A stretch of 64,000 bases of DNA from Rhipicephalus microplus (lineage: Eukaryota > Arthropoda > Arachnida > Ixodida > Ixodidae), in contig NC_134702.1 in the NCBI RefSeq assembly GCF_043290135.1, positions 91,335,819 to 91,399,818 of the forward strand, written 5' to 3'. The notes below the pieces were generated by a model. It made no database searches and was not told the DNA's origin. It worked only from the letters and a program-made list of their open reading frames with translations. Below, in pieces: positions 1 to 15,836 of the stretch. The first letter of the stretch is position 1, and every line of letters begins with the position of its first letter. A program made the translations under genes and the position numbers.

Positions 1-10
1 GCGGCGAAAT

Positions 11-66
11 CGCTGGCAACCTAAACATCCTCCACCAAAGGAGGAGTATGTTTTTGGTTGTCAGCG
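11..66. other. Strong imperfect hairpin (inverted repeat)
   Basis: Positions 11-21 pair with 56-66 (one G-T wobble), 23-28 with 48-53, and 29-33 with 40-44, leaving a 6-nt loop at 34-39. That is about 22 pairs in 56 nt. It could be the end of a fold-back element or a pre-miRNA-like fold. Nothing here decides between these. Confidence 0.5.
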
Positions 67-261
67 TATCTAGCCTCGCAAGATTAGTATAGTTAACCAG
101 CCCAGCCAGTTTTATACTTTGCAGTTACGTTGAAAATATGGATGATCCCACCAACCATCGTCCCATCTGTTAAATAAACATCTCTCACCGTAACAATGTG
201 ATCATTTATGTAAAAGCGAAGTACGGCAGTGGCGCGGGAAGCTCGTGGCAGAAATGCATCC

Positions 262-378
262 CAACATCTGGGGTTTGACGTCCCAAAACCATCATATATG
301 ACTATGAGAGACACCGTCGTGTGAGGGCTCTGGAAATTTCATTCATCTGGTGTTCTTTAACGTGCGCTAACATGGCAC
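262..378 (-). mobile_element. Ruka-type SINE, 3' half only, diverged
   Basis: On the minus strand this matches the 3' half of the better SINE copies in this window: the GTGCACGTTAAAGAA-like stretch, the TTTCCGGAGCCCTCCAC-like stretch, and the GGGACGTCAAACCCC end. The tRNA-like head is absent. The (AATC)n tail is not preserved. Confidence 0.6.
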
Positions 379-815
379 AGTACAGCAGCTATACCATTCG
401 TGTTTTTGTGCACGCGTCTATTTCGTCACATCGTCATCCACATAAAGCGGCGCCGACATGCGTTGACGATGTCGCTGGACAACACCGTGATGTAACGGTA
501 TGCAATCTTGAAATATCGTGCAACTACATACACTTCTGTTCGTGTGACCCTGTAAAAAGATCGTGCCTATATGTCAATTCATCAACGCGGCGAGTCCGAC
601 GAGACGTATACGCCGCATATTGTTCGTGCCCACTCGTTGTTTCAACACGATTCATCGAGAAGCGACATGACAACAAGGCCCAGAATGACTAAAACGGATC
701 GGACGCGGCCATCTATACGACAGTGTATTTGTCAATTTTTTTGTTCTTTTTAAAATTTTTGTTTGCCGTGCCACACGCGCGAGCAGCTCAGTTGATAAAA
801 AACGCTAACGCGCGC
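379..815. other. No gene recognised
   Basis: Open frames here are short and without recognisable motifs. Nothing else is seen up to the CA repeat. Confidence 0.5.
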
Positions 816-817
816 GC

Positions 818-828
818 GTGCACACACG

Positions 829-868
<40 letters not shown>

Positions 869-1079
869 CACGCAATACACACACACGCACACGCGCACAC
901 ACACACGCACACACACGCACATACACACACACACGCACGCACACACACGCACACACACACACTCACACACGCACACACACACACACACTCACACACACTC
1001 ACACACACACATACACACACACACGCACAAACACACACACGCACACACACGCACACACACACACGCACACACTCTCACA
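818..1079. repeat. (CA)n microsatellite, imperfect
   Basis: About 260 bp of CA dinucleotides with scattered CG and TA interruptions. It creates His/Thr-rich and Cys/Val-rich open frames on the two strands that are not genes. Alternating purine-pyrimidine sequence of this length can adopt Z-DNA. Confidence 0.95.
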
Positions 1080-1401
1080 CCCTCCACTATTGGAAAGGGG
1101 AATGAAGAGGAAAAATGAGAAAGAAAGCTCTGTAGCTCTATTCCGTACCAAAAATCCTTTGGTACGGAAGTACTAAAGTAATAGTACATTAGCGCTACAC
1201 AGCTTATCACGGTTTATGAGCCTGTACGCAAAGGTGGCTGTACCATTCGTGTATGCATTTAGCTAAGCTAACAGACAAAGAACTAATAGAAATGCCTATC
1301 AGGGAAAGAAAATAGCTTGTTGCTACTTTTTAACATGTAGAAGAAAATTAGATCAAGCAGTAAGAATAAAATAGCGGCAAATAGTCACTTCACCGTCAAT
1401 A

Positions 1402-2026
1402 AAGGCCAACTCCGGCGATTTTTCGACCATGTCAAGGTAATTGTGCTTCTATGTTCCTGAGACAGTCTTGTATCGACCCGAATAGCTGAAATGCTCAGAA
1501 AATTCAAAAATAATTTTTATTTGTCAAAAAGGTGGAATACCAAAACCGAAACCCAACCGGGCGTCCTGTCTGCGTATGACGTACTATTTGGTAAAAACCG
1601 GAGGCCGGATGTTGGTCCAGCCGGGGCGGAGTTTGAAAACTGTGAAAGGCAGACCAGCGAAGTGCCGGCCAAACACCACAGAGGAAGGAAGAAAGCTTCC
1701 CGTGCTATACCCATGCCAAACACCAACGCCGTCGCCTTGTACGCGGCCTGCACAATAAACGCTGTAGCAGCCACAACAGCGATACATGTCCTCGGCTGCG
1801 TCACTTACGTTGACCTGCCGAACATGACGTCACACAGACAGTGTTGCCAATAATTGTGGCAAGCGAAGTGATCTTTTCGAGGCAATCTTTAAAATTCATT
1901 TGCAAACAATCCGCGCATCTCTCAAGCCTGTAATTTGGCCTAAAAGACAGAAATGTGTAAAGGAACGTATACCCAGCGAACTTCATTCAGATCCGTTCAC
2001 CTCGAATAATCGCCGGAGTTGGCCTT
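1402..2026. mobile_element. MITE with ~20-bp perfect TIRs and TA duplication
   Basis: AAAGGCCAACTCCGGCGATT at 1401-1420 is repeated as its exact reverse complement at 2008-2027. TA dinucleotides lie at 1400-1401 and 2027-2028, which suits a TA target duplication and a 625-bp element (1402-2026). Tc1/mariner-type elements target TA, so this is probably a non-autonomous relative. The interior has a 120-codon open frame (1491-1853) with no recognisable domain, taken as chance. Confidence 0.8.
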
Positions 2027-2206
2027 TAAGAGGGCCACGTATGAGTTATGGAGTCACTGAAGTGCATAGGAGGTTGTAAATCAGCCAATCATGTCTTTCT
2101 GCAGTGGTTGAAGACTTAGGCATATGTCTTTCCTAATTGTATACTTCACGTTTTCATTTTTCCTACAACGCCTGTGGCCACTGCGATTGCCTTCTTGCTT
2201 AGTTCT

Positions 2207-2454
2207 GCCCCGCCGCGGTGGTCTAGTGGCTAAGGTACTCGGCTGCTGACCCGCAGGGCGCGGGTTCGAATTCCGGCTGCGGCGGCTGCATTTCCGATGG
2301 AGGCGGAAATGTTGTAGGCCCGTGTGCTCAGATTTGGGTGCACGTGAAAGAACCCCAGGTGGTCAAAATTTCCGGAGCCCTCCACTACGGCGTCTCTCAT
2401 AATCATATCGTGGTTTTGGGACGTTAAACCCCACAAATCAATCAATCAATCAAG
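2207..2454 (+). mobile_element. Ruka-type SINE, full length
   Basis: The tRNA-like head has an A box (TCTAGTGGCTAAGG) and a B box (GGGTTCGAATTCC). The conserved body contains GGAGGCGGAAATGTTGTAGG and GAACCCCAGGTGGTC. The tail is (AATC)n. A perfect 13-bp direct repeat, CTTGCTTAGTTCT, flanks it at 2194-2206 and 2455-2467. That is the target duplication expected of LINE-assisted insertion. Confidence 0.93.
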
Positions 2455-2876
2455 CTTGCTTAGTTCTCAATATACCGTCTAAACTTAGTCTCCTTCGGTT
2501 TTAATTATCTCGCAATCAACAACGTTAATAAGTAGGTCCTAACTAACACGGACGTTATACAAGCGGTTGTGAAGCCATATATGCTATTACAAGCACGTTG
2601 GACGTCTTTACAACGCCTACAGATTTTGAGTTCTGCATGACACAAGCTTGAAAGGACTCGCTTAGGAATGGACGGAAGAGGGACGCAGCCATCAGCGTCT
2701 CGTCTTGCCGGTCTGTAGACTCACAGTAAACAACGTCTGCCTCATCTTGTTCCCCACCACCAGACCCATTACCATCATCACCAATGTCACCATCATTATA
2801 GTCAACATCACCGTTAAACGCAACAATATCTAAACATGACGTAGGTGAAATCGCATTCACTTCGTCATCTTAATTG
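2455..2876. other. No gene recognised
   Basis: Spacer between two SINEs. The minus-strand open frame 2555-2860 is acidic and simple (Asp/Gly rich, from TCATCA repeats) and is not credited as a gene. Confidence 0.5.
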
Positions 2877-3130
2877 GGCCCGCCGTAGTGGTCTAGTGGC
2901 TAAGCTACTTGCCTGCTGACCCGCAGGTCGCGGGATCAAATCCCGGATGTGGCGGCTGCATTTTCGACGTAGGCGAAAATGCAGTAGGCCCGTGTGCTCA
3001 GATTTGGGTGCACGTTAAAAAACCCCAGGTGGTCAAAATTTCCGAAGCCCTCCATTACGTCGTCTCTCATAATCATCTGGTGGTTTCGGGACGTTAAACC
3101 CTACATATCGATTATCATCATCATCATCAT
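2877..3130 (+). mobile_element. Ruka-type SINE with (ATC)n tail
   Basis: Head and body match the copy at 2207-2454, but the tail is ATCATCATC rather than AATC. The flanks at 2863-2876 and 3131-3144 match at 12 of 14 positions (ending CTTAATTG). They are an aged target-site duplication. Confidence 0.9.
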
Positions 3131-4115
3131 CGTTACCTTAATTGCTTCGAGCACATTGCACCAAACTAATGCACTCACTCTGTAAGTTGTTGCTGGTTTG
3201 TACAGAAGCCTCGACAAAACAAAGAGATGTGGCACAAATGCAAAGCAGCAAGTTGAAGCCGAACAACACAACAGTGATAAGATCTCATATCAAGACCATT
3301 CTGAATGTGAACCACGAACGAAGCTCACTGGAGGAATTTGCGCGAACGCTAAGAAGGCTGCCACACAGACAGTCTATTTCATAGCTTTGGAATAGGCATG
3401 CTCACGCTAAAACATCGCAACTTAAATTTGTCGGTGTATTGCTGTCGACACACTTTTTTTGCAGTACCGTCGAGGATGTGTGGGAGTTATACCGTGGCTA
3501 CAACTCACAAAGTGGGCCTTTGATCAGTGAAATACGAAACATATTTGAGCCATACGTCGAACATGGCTAGAGTAAAACACAATACCGTCGCTCTTTCTGA
3601 AACGCGATTCCGTCACAGCAGTATATGAGTGTGCCGTTTTTCAGCAACGCAGCAGCAAAAAAGTACATTTAAATATATGTTTTCTTATTGTTAGTTATTA
3701 ATACTGCTATCATACATTATCGTTAACGAACATGTTTTTCGATGTCAAAGGCAAAACTCGAAACACCAGTCCGCGCTAAATGAGACAAAAATTAGACACC
3801 ATCGATGCCTATGTCTCGTAGCCTGCAACAACGAAGCCATTTATGTATTCCGCAGGTGTACTTTACCGGGAATACCGAAACGCCTGTCAAAGTTGCCAGT
3901 GTAGATTTTAATGGGCGATAACAGCAGTCGCCACTTAGACAGGCATGCAATTTCTGTACGACGACTGAGATCAGTGAGATAAGAATACAACACGCCAGAC
4001 TGCGAATATGCATGTCCCAGGCTTCTCATTTAAAAATGTCGTGTGCCTTCACTTTTTGCATCAGGCAGCGTTGCTTATATGATGGCGTGTTGCATGTGTC
4101 AGGAAACTTGAAACG
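3131..4115. other. No gene recognised
   Basis: AT-rich spacer with only short open frames that lack recognisable motifs or splice structure. Confidence 0.5.
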
Positions 4116-4116
4116 C

Positions 4117-7226
<3,110 letters not shown>

Positions 7227-7463
7227 GATTGATATGTGGGGTTTAACGTCCCAAAACCACCATATGATTATGAGAGACGCCGTATAGTAGAGGGCTCCGG
7301 AAATTTCAACCACCTGGGGTTCTTGAACGTGCACCCAAATCTAAGCACACGGGCCTGAAACATTTCGGCCTCCATCGGAAATGCAGCCACCGCAGCCGGG
7401 ATTCGAACCCGCGACCTGCGGGTCAGCAGCCGAGCACCTTAGTCATTAGACCACCACGGCGGC
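7227..7463 (-). mobile_element. Ruka-type SINE, full length
   Basis: On the minus strand the head starts near 7463 (GTGGTCTAATGACTAAGG), the B box is GGGTTCGAATCCC, and the tail TCAATC lies at 7227. Flanks at about 7212-7226 and 7465-7479 match at 13 of 15 positions, an aged target duplication. Confidence 0.9.
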
Positions 7464-9287
7464 GCGACGTGCCTATCTTCAGCTGAAACCAAATCATTAA
7501 GGAACCTTCCTCCTTGTGTATCAATGTCATAAAAAATAGGCAACCTGCTGATTACTCGCTTTTTCTTTTGTAGTCACTGCACACTGAGCGTTTGAGCCAC
7601 CTAAAAAAAATGAAGGAAAAGGTTACTGCTTATTATATATCGTTCGGTGAGCTGCCTTCGGTGAGCTGTGCCAGCTCGAAAGGTTTCGCATACATTGACG
7701 CTGTATAACAGATGAACACAAGCAAAGCTGGAAGATACACATCAGACCAAATAAAAAATTATATATGTAGAAGGTGCATTATGATCGCATGTGCATATTG
7801 TGCATATATTTTTTACGCCGTCCTGGACAAGTGTGCGAGTGTGCATGCCATCTAAAGAGAAACAAAATTACGAAATTTGCACATAGCTGGCTCCATTAGT
7901 TGTGTGCATTGTGCACAAGGGTGCAGTGGTGGCACAGCATCTACGTCCATCGACATGTGAGAGCGTCTTGGTTCGAATCTCGGTGGCACGCAATTCACAC
8001 TCGGGTTTTGAGAAACAGCCTCGTGCTGATCCGAAAAAAAAAAACGGTTGGAAAGAAAGATGGAATAATGCAGTGAAAAAAAAAAATGCGTAAACAGAGG
8101 ATGCTCATTGGAGCCAAATTTTCGACAAGGAGACTATAGTCTTCTTGAAGACAACTCCCATTGTCGAAATACCGTCTGTTGGCACATTTTTGTTCCCTCT
8201 TGGTGTTTATTTAATTACATAAAGAGTCCGGCACGTTGCGGCTTCATGCCTGTCACCCCAGCTGGCAATTGCATCCTTCACCGCAGACATTGATTGGCCA
8301 CCGTGCTGTGCAGCAGTTGCCTACCTCGTATATAATTAGTCTACACAAGTTAACTTCCAAGCTTCAACTTACCCCCGAGTTTAACCCCCAGGTTCACTGT
8401 GAAGCCTTCAAGTACCGCTTCGTCAAATCATGGTAGCGCCTCTGGTGCAATTTCTCCATGACATTAAATCGAGGACGGCGTATCGGGCTATGAAAAGGGA
8501 AATCACCGGCGCAACTATAAGGGATAAAAAGAGAGCAGTATGGGCCAAGAAGCAAACGTGCTTTAGAGAAATTTTATAGAAGAAATCGAGAAGAGTTGGA
8601 CATGGGCCGTGCTGTGGCGAGAAGGGAGATAAACTTTTTATCATTAGGAGTAATAGAGCGCATTTCAAGGGAAGGCAAGCTTTCGAGTGGAAGATATATA
8701 AAAAGAGATATATAGAGGGCAGGTGAGCTTAAGGTGGCCTTATGTATACCAAGCACAGAGCGCTGTTTATTGGAGAAACATTGGAGACGCAAATGCATTG
8801 CAGAGGGCATATGATGACGATTGCGCTAACTTGGATCTTGGAAGAACAAGCTTTATAACAGGTCCGAAATTTCACAAATAAATAGAGTGCATTGTAGTCC
8901 GAGTCAAGCGACAGTCGAAATAATCGAGAGCCAAACAAGTCACGGACGAGTTAAGTTAGCTTTACAACCGAATGCACAAAGCGCCGAAAATCGCGGACGA
9001 TATTAAGCCGCAGCTCAACAGAAACTGAACTAAGAAAGGGTGAGCAACAAACATCCGCACTGCAAGATCGAATCACGATAGGTCATGTTTTTACAATTAT
9101 TTATAATACACACCCCGGAAAGTACGGACAATTAATAAAGGAATTTTTTTCTACTTCAACGGTGAATAAATGTCGCGTTTGTAAGCTCGAGTACGCATGC
9201 TCAGATCCTCGGCCAAGTAGGCCGCACTTCGACAGCGGTGCACTTCAAAAGAGCTCCCATTTGCCTTCGATTTACATGCCTGATGGA
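7464..9287. other. No gene recognised; possible tRNA-like piece at 7917-8000
   Basis: A segment at 7917-8000 carries TGGTTCGAATCTC, which resembles a pol III B box. It may be a decayed tRNA-derived SINE of another family. The stretch 8420-8900 has purine-rich frames without recognisable domains. Confidence 0.3.
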
Positions 9288-9391
9288 GAACACCAAGTAG
9301 TCGAAACTACTCCGAACTCCCCACTACAGCGTGTCTAATACTAACATCGTGGTTCTTGTACGTCAAATGCCAGCATTTATTATTATTATTA
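9288..9391 (+). mobile_element. Decayed Ruka-type SINE 3' end with (ATT)n tail
   Basis: CACCAAGTAGTCGAAA, CCCCACTACAGCG and the GGTTCTTGTACGTCAAA stretch align with the body and end of the intact SINEs. The tail is (TAT)n at 9376-9391. The head is unrecognisable. Confidence 0.6.
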
Positions 9392-10731
<1,340 letters not shown>

Positions 10732-11290
10732 AATGTACATCCTGTAATTTCATGAAAGCATCATACATGTGCACTCGATTTAGCAACTACACATGATCGA
10801 GTTAAGAGATTAAGAGAGATGCCTAATTCGAGTAATTTTTTGGTTTCTCTAAATTCAATTTTCAAGTAGTCCTAAATAACCCATAAGATCTGTTAAACTA
10901 AGAATGTAGCATATCAGGCCTCCATGCACATTGATGTGTCATTACGAAATCGGCAATCTCTACTTCTAAGTTAATTGCACTACTGTGGCAAAAGTGCCTC
11001 AGTGTTTGGCTCAGGAGCTACTGCACAGAATATAATATTTCTTTGTGTCTTTTACGCGGGGTTGATGCACGTGGCGTCACGACATATTTTAACGCGAAGA
11101 AACTGCACCTTCTGCAGCGCGATGGGCGTATAGAACGAAACAGCACCAGAAATACAATGGGTGCGGGCACAGAATCAATTGAAAACATAAAAGAAATGTG
11201 CGCGGTATAGTGGCGCGTGCAGTACAAGTCTGCGACAATGCAGTTGATTCAGTTGACAATATAGGACTGATGCACCGTAGTGATGTAGCC
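10732..11290. other. No gene recognised
   Basis: No motif-bearing frame. AT-rich spacer. Confidence 0.5.
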
Positions 11291-11495
11291 GTTATACAAT
11301 CGTTGGACTGCGTCCTCGAAGGTCACGACTTCGATACCGGCTGCAGCGGTCACGTGTCAGGGGAGACGAAATGCTAAAGCCCAATAAATGCTGTGCGATG
11401 TCAGTGCACAATAAAGATCATCAGATGCTCAAAATTTCTGGAGCCCTCCACTCCGGCGTCCCTCATAATCACACCATGGTTTTGGGGCGTTCCAC
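11291..11495 (+). mobile_element. Strongly diverged Ruka-type SINE
   Basis: The 3' part is clear: ATGCTCAAAATTTCTGGAGC, then CTCCACTCCGGCGTC and ATGGTTTTGGGGCGTT. The 5' part (a CGACTTCGATACCGGCTGC-like B-box region) is only roughly alignable. Confidence 0.65.
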
Positions 11496-13331
11496 GCACA
11501 CAGTGTGAGATCGAGTGTATATGCCAGGAAAATAGTGATTGCTGAACGCCTTCTTCGGTTTGCTAAAGCAACACTGCAAAGGAGACAACAGGCACTCCTT
11601 AAAGAAATGTTTAAACATTTTAAAAAAATATTTGTCGAATATATATTATTGCTCCAAACTAACTTAATTGTGTCTTAGAGGGGACATGGATATATATGCG
11701 TATATAAAAGTGAAGGTGGCTCCAAACAAAGATAACCAACTTGGAGAACGTGGACGAAAATTTAACAGCGGAAGCATAAAATAAACATCAATACATTAAT
11801 ACCTTCAAACAGAAGCTGTGAGGAAAAAAAAAAGAGAGAAGGCTGTGTATATTTTGTTCTACATATAAAACGTTGTGCCAAAGGGCGAAGATTTCTATAA
11901 AACACGATGTTAAAATTTTGAGTGAGCATAACAGACGACTTTGTCAGAGTCAGACACAGCCTTGGGTCGACAAGAATACCAGGACAATTTAGGTTATACC
12001 AGGAAGGAGAGTATTCAGCGAACTATACCAAGCCTTGTGACAGACGAGAATATCCGTTTTAAAGGTTACACACGCCTACTAAGCGCTCTTTATAGGGAGC
12101 TATTGGTCAGACTCCTCCAACTTGCGTGATTTCCAAAGAAAATAAAAATAAAACGTAGGCTCTTTCGAGCTCTGCAGTTACTGCACAGACTTTTTTATTT
12201 TTTAATCTTTTGTGGAATGCTACGTATGCTTTAGTAACACAAGAAACTAATTTCTAAGTCACAACGGGGACTAACACCGAATGCTTTTCTTTTGTACTTT
12301 TTTCTGAACTTAGTTTGTGTCCTGCGGGCCGTCGATAAAATGAAGCTCCAGCTACTAAACGCTGAACATCCCGTCTGGTACGAAAGAGAAGACGGCACAC
12401 AAGAGATAGATGGTTTGATCATACGTTAGATCACAGGAAAACGTATCAATGAGCTTAAATACCATGAGGGAGTTACACCTCAGAGGCATTCGTGTATTCA
12501 TGGGCATCGCCATGCAGTAGTCCACGGCAACTCGGCACCATAGAGTTCATCGTAAATGTATTTCACTTACAGCAACAATGTTTAACGATGATTATTGTCA
12601 CAACTACAACCATTACGGTATATGTGGTGCAAATGGCTGTGTGTCACAGTATTTAGGTTTGCGTATCTATTCGTGTAGCTCAGTGGTCTAATGTATACGA
12701 TGCTGCAATGCCATATGCAAACACAGACCGATGCTTTCCAATGTTCGTAGCACAGTATCACGTATAGGTGTGCGGTCTTGTAATTTGTCATGTGCGTTAA
12801 AATATAGACAGCCCGTGACATAGCGAGAATAAGGACGAGACGTACAGGAGAACGTATTTAACTCTATCGTGATTTCACGAATGCAACGATGGTGTCGTGC
12901 ACTTATTTTGTGATCTGGCCAGGCGAAATATTAATAAAATACATTCAGGGCACTATAGAGTGGCGTGATAAGGTTCCGTTTCTGAAGCCATTTCTTAGAC
13001 ACTGGCGCACAAGTAATATAATAGATTAGGTCTTCGCACATTTAGCAGCGTCACTGTGTAACAATGTCGTGACACTTTCAGTGAGCGCTCAAGGCGCAAG
13101 CTCGATTGATTGTTTTCGGCCATTCATGTCACGAATCATTGGCAGCTACTGCGCGAACGGAAAGTGCGTCATGCATAAATTTTGGTGGATCTCATTGAAT
13201 GGTGAAGTTTAAAAGTTTAATACTTGAAAACACGACCAATCCGTGAGGATCCTTCATCGACGCATGCTTGACAGAGCAGCCGAGTTGGGAGGAACGTAAC
13301 GAAGGCACATCGCATCAACGTGGCGTCTTAC
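11496..13331. other. Probable Tbx2/3 intron 1, proximal part
   Basis: This lies immediately downstream (minus sense) of the T-box exon donor at 13331-13330. No second T-box exon was recognised from here to position 1. If the gene model is right, intron 1 exceeds 13 kb. Otherwise no feature is seen. Confidence 0.5.
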
Positions 13332-13732
13332 CGGCCTGACTTGGTGATCACCATCTCGGTGCCGAACGCATGGAACCTCTCCCACAGTTCCTTGGCCTCG
13401 AGCGTCACTTTGGGGTCGTCCTGCACCCCGTCGTCTTCGGGCTCCAGCCCGGGAGGCGGCCTCAACAGGGCTCCGCCGCGGTGTGCAGCGGCAGCCGCGA
13501 GCAACTCCTCTGCCGAGAGCGACGGGGGTCCCGGCCCCGGGTGCAACTTTGGGAATAACGCCGCGGCGGGAAATCCGGCGGCCGCTGCAGCGGCGAAGTA
13601 CGGCGACGCCTGTGCACCGGCGGCACCACTGAGAAGCGAGTGCACCGAGAAGTCCGGTGGGGTTGGTCTCAGGAACGGCTGGAACGCCATGGCGGCGGCA
13701 GCGGCGGCAGCTTCGGCCGGCGACGAGCGCAT
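13332..13732 (-). CDS. Tbx2/3: T-box transcription factor, Tbx2/3 (optomotor-blind) type, first coding exon
   Basis: The exon encodes 133 codons plus 2 nt. It opens with a short Ala-rich leader and then M-A-F-Q-P-F-L-R-P, the counterpart of the MAYHPF motif at the start of vertebrate TBX2/TBX3. Poly-Ala and Pro-rich linkers follow. It ends in the beginning of the T-box ([13 protein letters not shown], then [11 protein letters not shown]). The reading stops at CCG|GTAAGA, with the last exon base at 13332 and phase 2. TBX2/3 genes have an intron at this same place, directly after K-S-G-R. The start at 13732 mirrors the vertebrate MREP...MAYHPF layout. The ATG at 13690 has the stronger GCCGCCATGG context and is an alternative. 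T-box proteins bind DNA in the nucleus; Tbx2/3 members are mostly repressors in patterning. The DNA-binding remainder lies outside the window or was not found. Confidence 0.9.
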
Positions 13733-14699
13733 CTCCAGCGGCGGCGCAGGATGCAGCGAGGGGCAGCCCGCCGCTCTGTCACCGTGCTCAGCCGCCACGG
13801 CTCTGCGGGGGCGACACAAGCCGCGACACGCACGCACACACTCACACAAGAGGCGCGCGTGAGAGAGACGCGCAGGATGCTGCGACGGTGGTGGCTGGAG
13901 GCGTGCCTACGCCGCGCGAAAATGACGGGCCCCCTGTGCGCACACGCACAGCCAAGCGCGCTGCCGGGGGCTTTCACGCTGATAGAGGGGATGGGGGTCG
14001 AACAACGCTGCAAGAGTGACGCGGAGGTGGGGGGTGCCGGTGGTGATTAGCTATTCTCGCGTCCAGGGCGCCGGCGGTGCCGCCATAGCGGCGCCGAGGC
14101 CGTGACGTGGACCCCGAAGACGCCGCCATTCGCCGGCCCCCGAGAACGGACCGGCCCGGATAATGAGAGGGGCGTCGAATCCGCCACCTCCGACGCCGCC
14201 GGGGCAGCCACCCTCCCTCCTCACCACGCCGTCACTCTCGCGCCGTGCCACTCAATAGTTGCAAGGCGCCAGCTGTTTGGAGCGTCTCTCTTATGTTCCT
14301 CCTCTGCTCTCTGCGCATCACTTTTTTCATTTTATTTCTTTCTGACAATGTTCAAAACCTTCCGCGCCGCCATTTAGTGGTGAACAGTGAAGAGAGCATG
14401 ATAGGGGCCGACAGTGTCCTTGCCGATGGTTTCATACAGCTGGGCAAACTCCGGCGAAGTAGTCTACTTCGCTTTCTTTCTTCTCTGGCCCACCGCGCCG
14501 AGAGCCTATCGAAACTGATGCGTTTTCGAACTTTTCCCCCCTTTCTCGAACGGTCTAAAACGGATCGTTTTTCGGAGGCAAAAGCTGCCGCGGTCGACAC
14601 TAAACTTGCCGCCGCCGTCACCCCCTTTTTCTCTCCCCCTCCGTCTCCAGCCGTCGTCTTTAACGAAGGCGGAGCTTGAAGTAGGCGGCTCCCAGGTAA

Positions 14700-14707
14700 T
14701 GACGTCA
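14700..14707. promoter_or_regulatory. CRE-like palindrome TGACGTCA
   Basis: A perfect TGACGTCA is followed 4 bp later by the half-site TGACGTG, inside the CpG-rich region upstream of the T-box exon. CREB/ATF family proteins bind this palindrome. Function here is inferred from sequence only. Confidence 0.4.
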
Positions 14708-15257
14708 TGCGTGACGTGTGTAAAGGGGCGTCAGCAGCGCCGCCGCTCACCACAGCCGCCTTCAGTCGCGTCTCCGTTCTCTCGCCGGAAGCTTTGCGTC
14801 TTCTGCCGTCGTCGGCGGCAATTGTTTGTCCAGGGACCGACCGCGCCTTTGGCTAGCGTGTCGGCGTGCTTGTTGTGTGGGGTGTTTCGGAGCACTCCCC
14901 GCTGCCTGTTCTCTTTCCCGGCCTCGTTCGTCGCTTCGCGTGTGCCTCGACTCCACGGCCGCAACTCTCCACGTTCCGTGAGTGGCCATTTTGCGTGACC
15001 CACTTGGAGGTGCACGCGGCTCTCCGACGTTATCGTTGATGGTCCTTCGCGAAGCGGGCTTGGCGTCGGACAAACGACGCGCGGCGGCAAACACGATTCG
15101 AATAACGGCCTCCTCTCTTGTTCGTGTCCGCGTCTCGCTGGTCCGTTTGAGTTGCCATTGTTCGAGTCAATCCACAGACGAAACGTTCTCTACCTTGGCA
15201 TCTCTCACATGCGTCCGGCTCTATTGTCTTCGCCGTGGGTGGTAACAGTCGGGTGGT

Positions 15258-15276
15258 CCCCCCCCCCCCCCCCCCC
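15258..15276. repeat. Homopolymer C run
   Basis: Nineteen consecutive C. The length may be uncertain in the assembly. Confidence 0.95.
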
Positions 15277-15722
15277 ATGTGTGTTCGGCTTTCCTGCTAC
15301 GCCTACTCGCGATGCTCGCCTTCTGCTTTAGGAGTGTCCAATGCTCGCGGGCGTAGTTTTGTGACCGCGAACCGGCCTCACGTAGTATTTTATTCGCGTG
15401 CCGAACGCCTTTGCCGTGTCCTTCGTAGACACGCTTGGTGGCTTGCCAGCAGCCTTGTATTTGTTTCTAGATGGTAATGGCAACTCGGAGAGGCCTGACC
15501 GAAAGGGGTCATTTTCCAAGCATGGCGCCGTGACAACAGCGCGTATTTTGGTGAAGGAACCAAGTGGAGATATGTCCTTCATCTTATTATGTTAGAATCT
15601 CACTAACGTCGCTTCTTAGAGGCATTCCGATCACGTTTCGAACGCTCCCATTGAGAGGAATACTAGTGCACGTGCAAACAATGCGAAAAAGTAGAGGGAA
15701 GTATCCTTAAATCATAACTGTA

Positions 15723-15828
15723 TCCCGGGCTGTCTCCAGATACATTTCTCGAGCTGTGGTTCTTGAACTGTGGTTCTTGCATCTCGGGCTGTCTGCAGAC
15801 ACTTTTCTAGAACTGTGGGTCTTGAGCT
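15723..15828. repeat. Imperfect tandem duplication, ~59-bp period
   Basis: The segment beginning CCCGGGCTGTCTCCAGATAC at about 15724 recurs as CTCGGGCTGTCTGCAGACAC at about 15783. Both copies carry a GAGCTGTGGTTCTTGA- or GAACTGTGGGTCTTGA-like end. Confidence 0.7.
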
Positions 15829-15836
15829 TGAGACGC

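Larger units (their letters stand above)
13733..15660 (-). promoter_or_regulatory. CpG-rich leader and promoter region of the Tbx2/3 gene
   Basis: About 1.9 kb of GC- and CpG-rich sequence lies directly upstream of the first T-box codon, in contrast to the AT-rich flanks. It should contain the 5' UTR and transcription start. Many open frames cross it on both strands (up to about 144 codons), but these are composition effects without domains. No TATA box was singled out. Developmental transcription-factor genes commonly start in such islands. Confidence 0.65.

Noticed and set aside
723..1118. His/Thr- and Cys/Val-rich open frames over the CA repeat
   Set aside because: Produced by the dinucleotide repeat on both strands; no gene signal.
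1491..1853. 120-codon frame inside the TA-flanked MITE
   Set aside because: No domain; non-autonomous element interior of only 625 bp.
2208..2290. tRNA gene
   Set aside because: A and B boxes belong to the tRNA-derived head of a SINE with target duplications; no tRNA cloverleaf 3' half.
13320..13862. 180-codon plus-strand frame opposite the T-box exon
   Set aside because: Shadow of the GC-rich Tbx2/3 exon; the minus strand carries the recognisable motifs.
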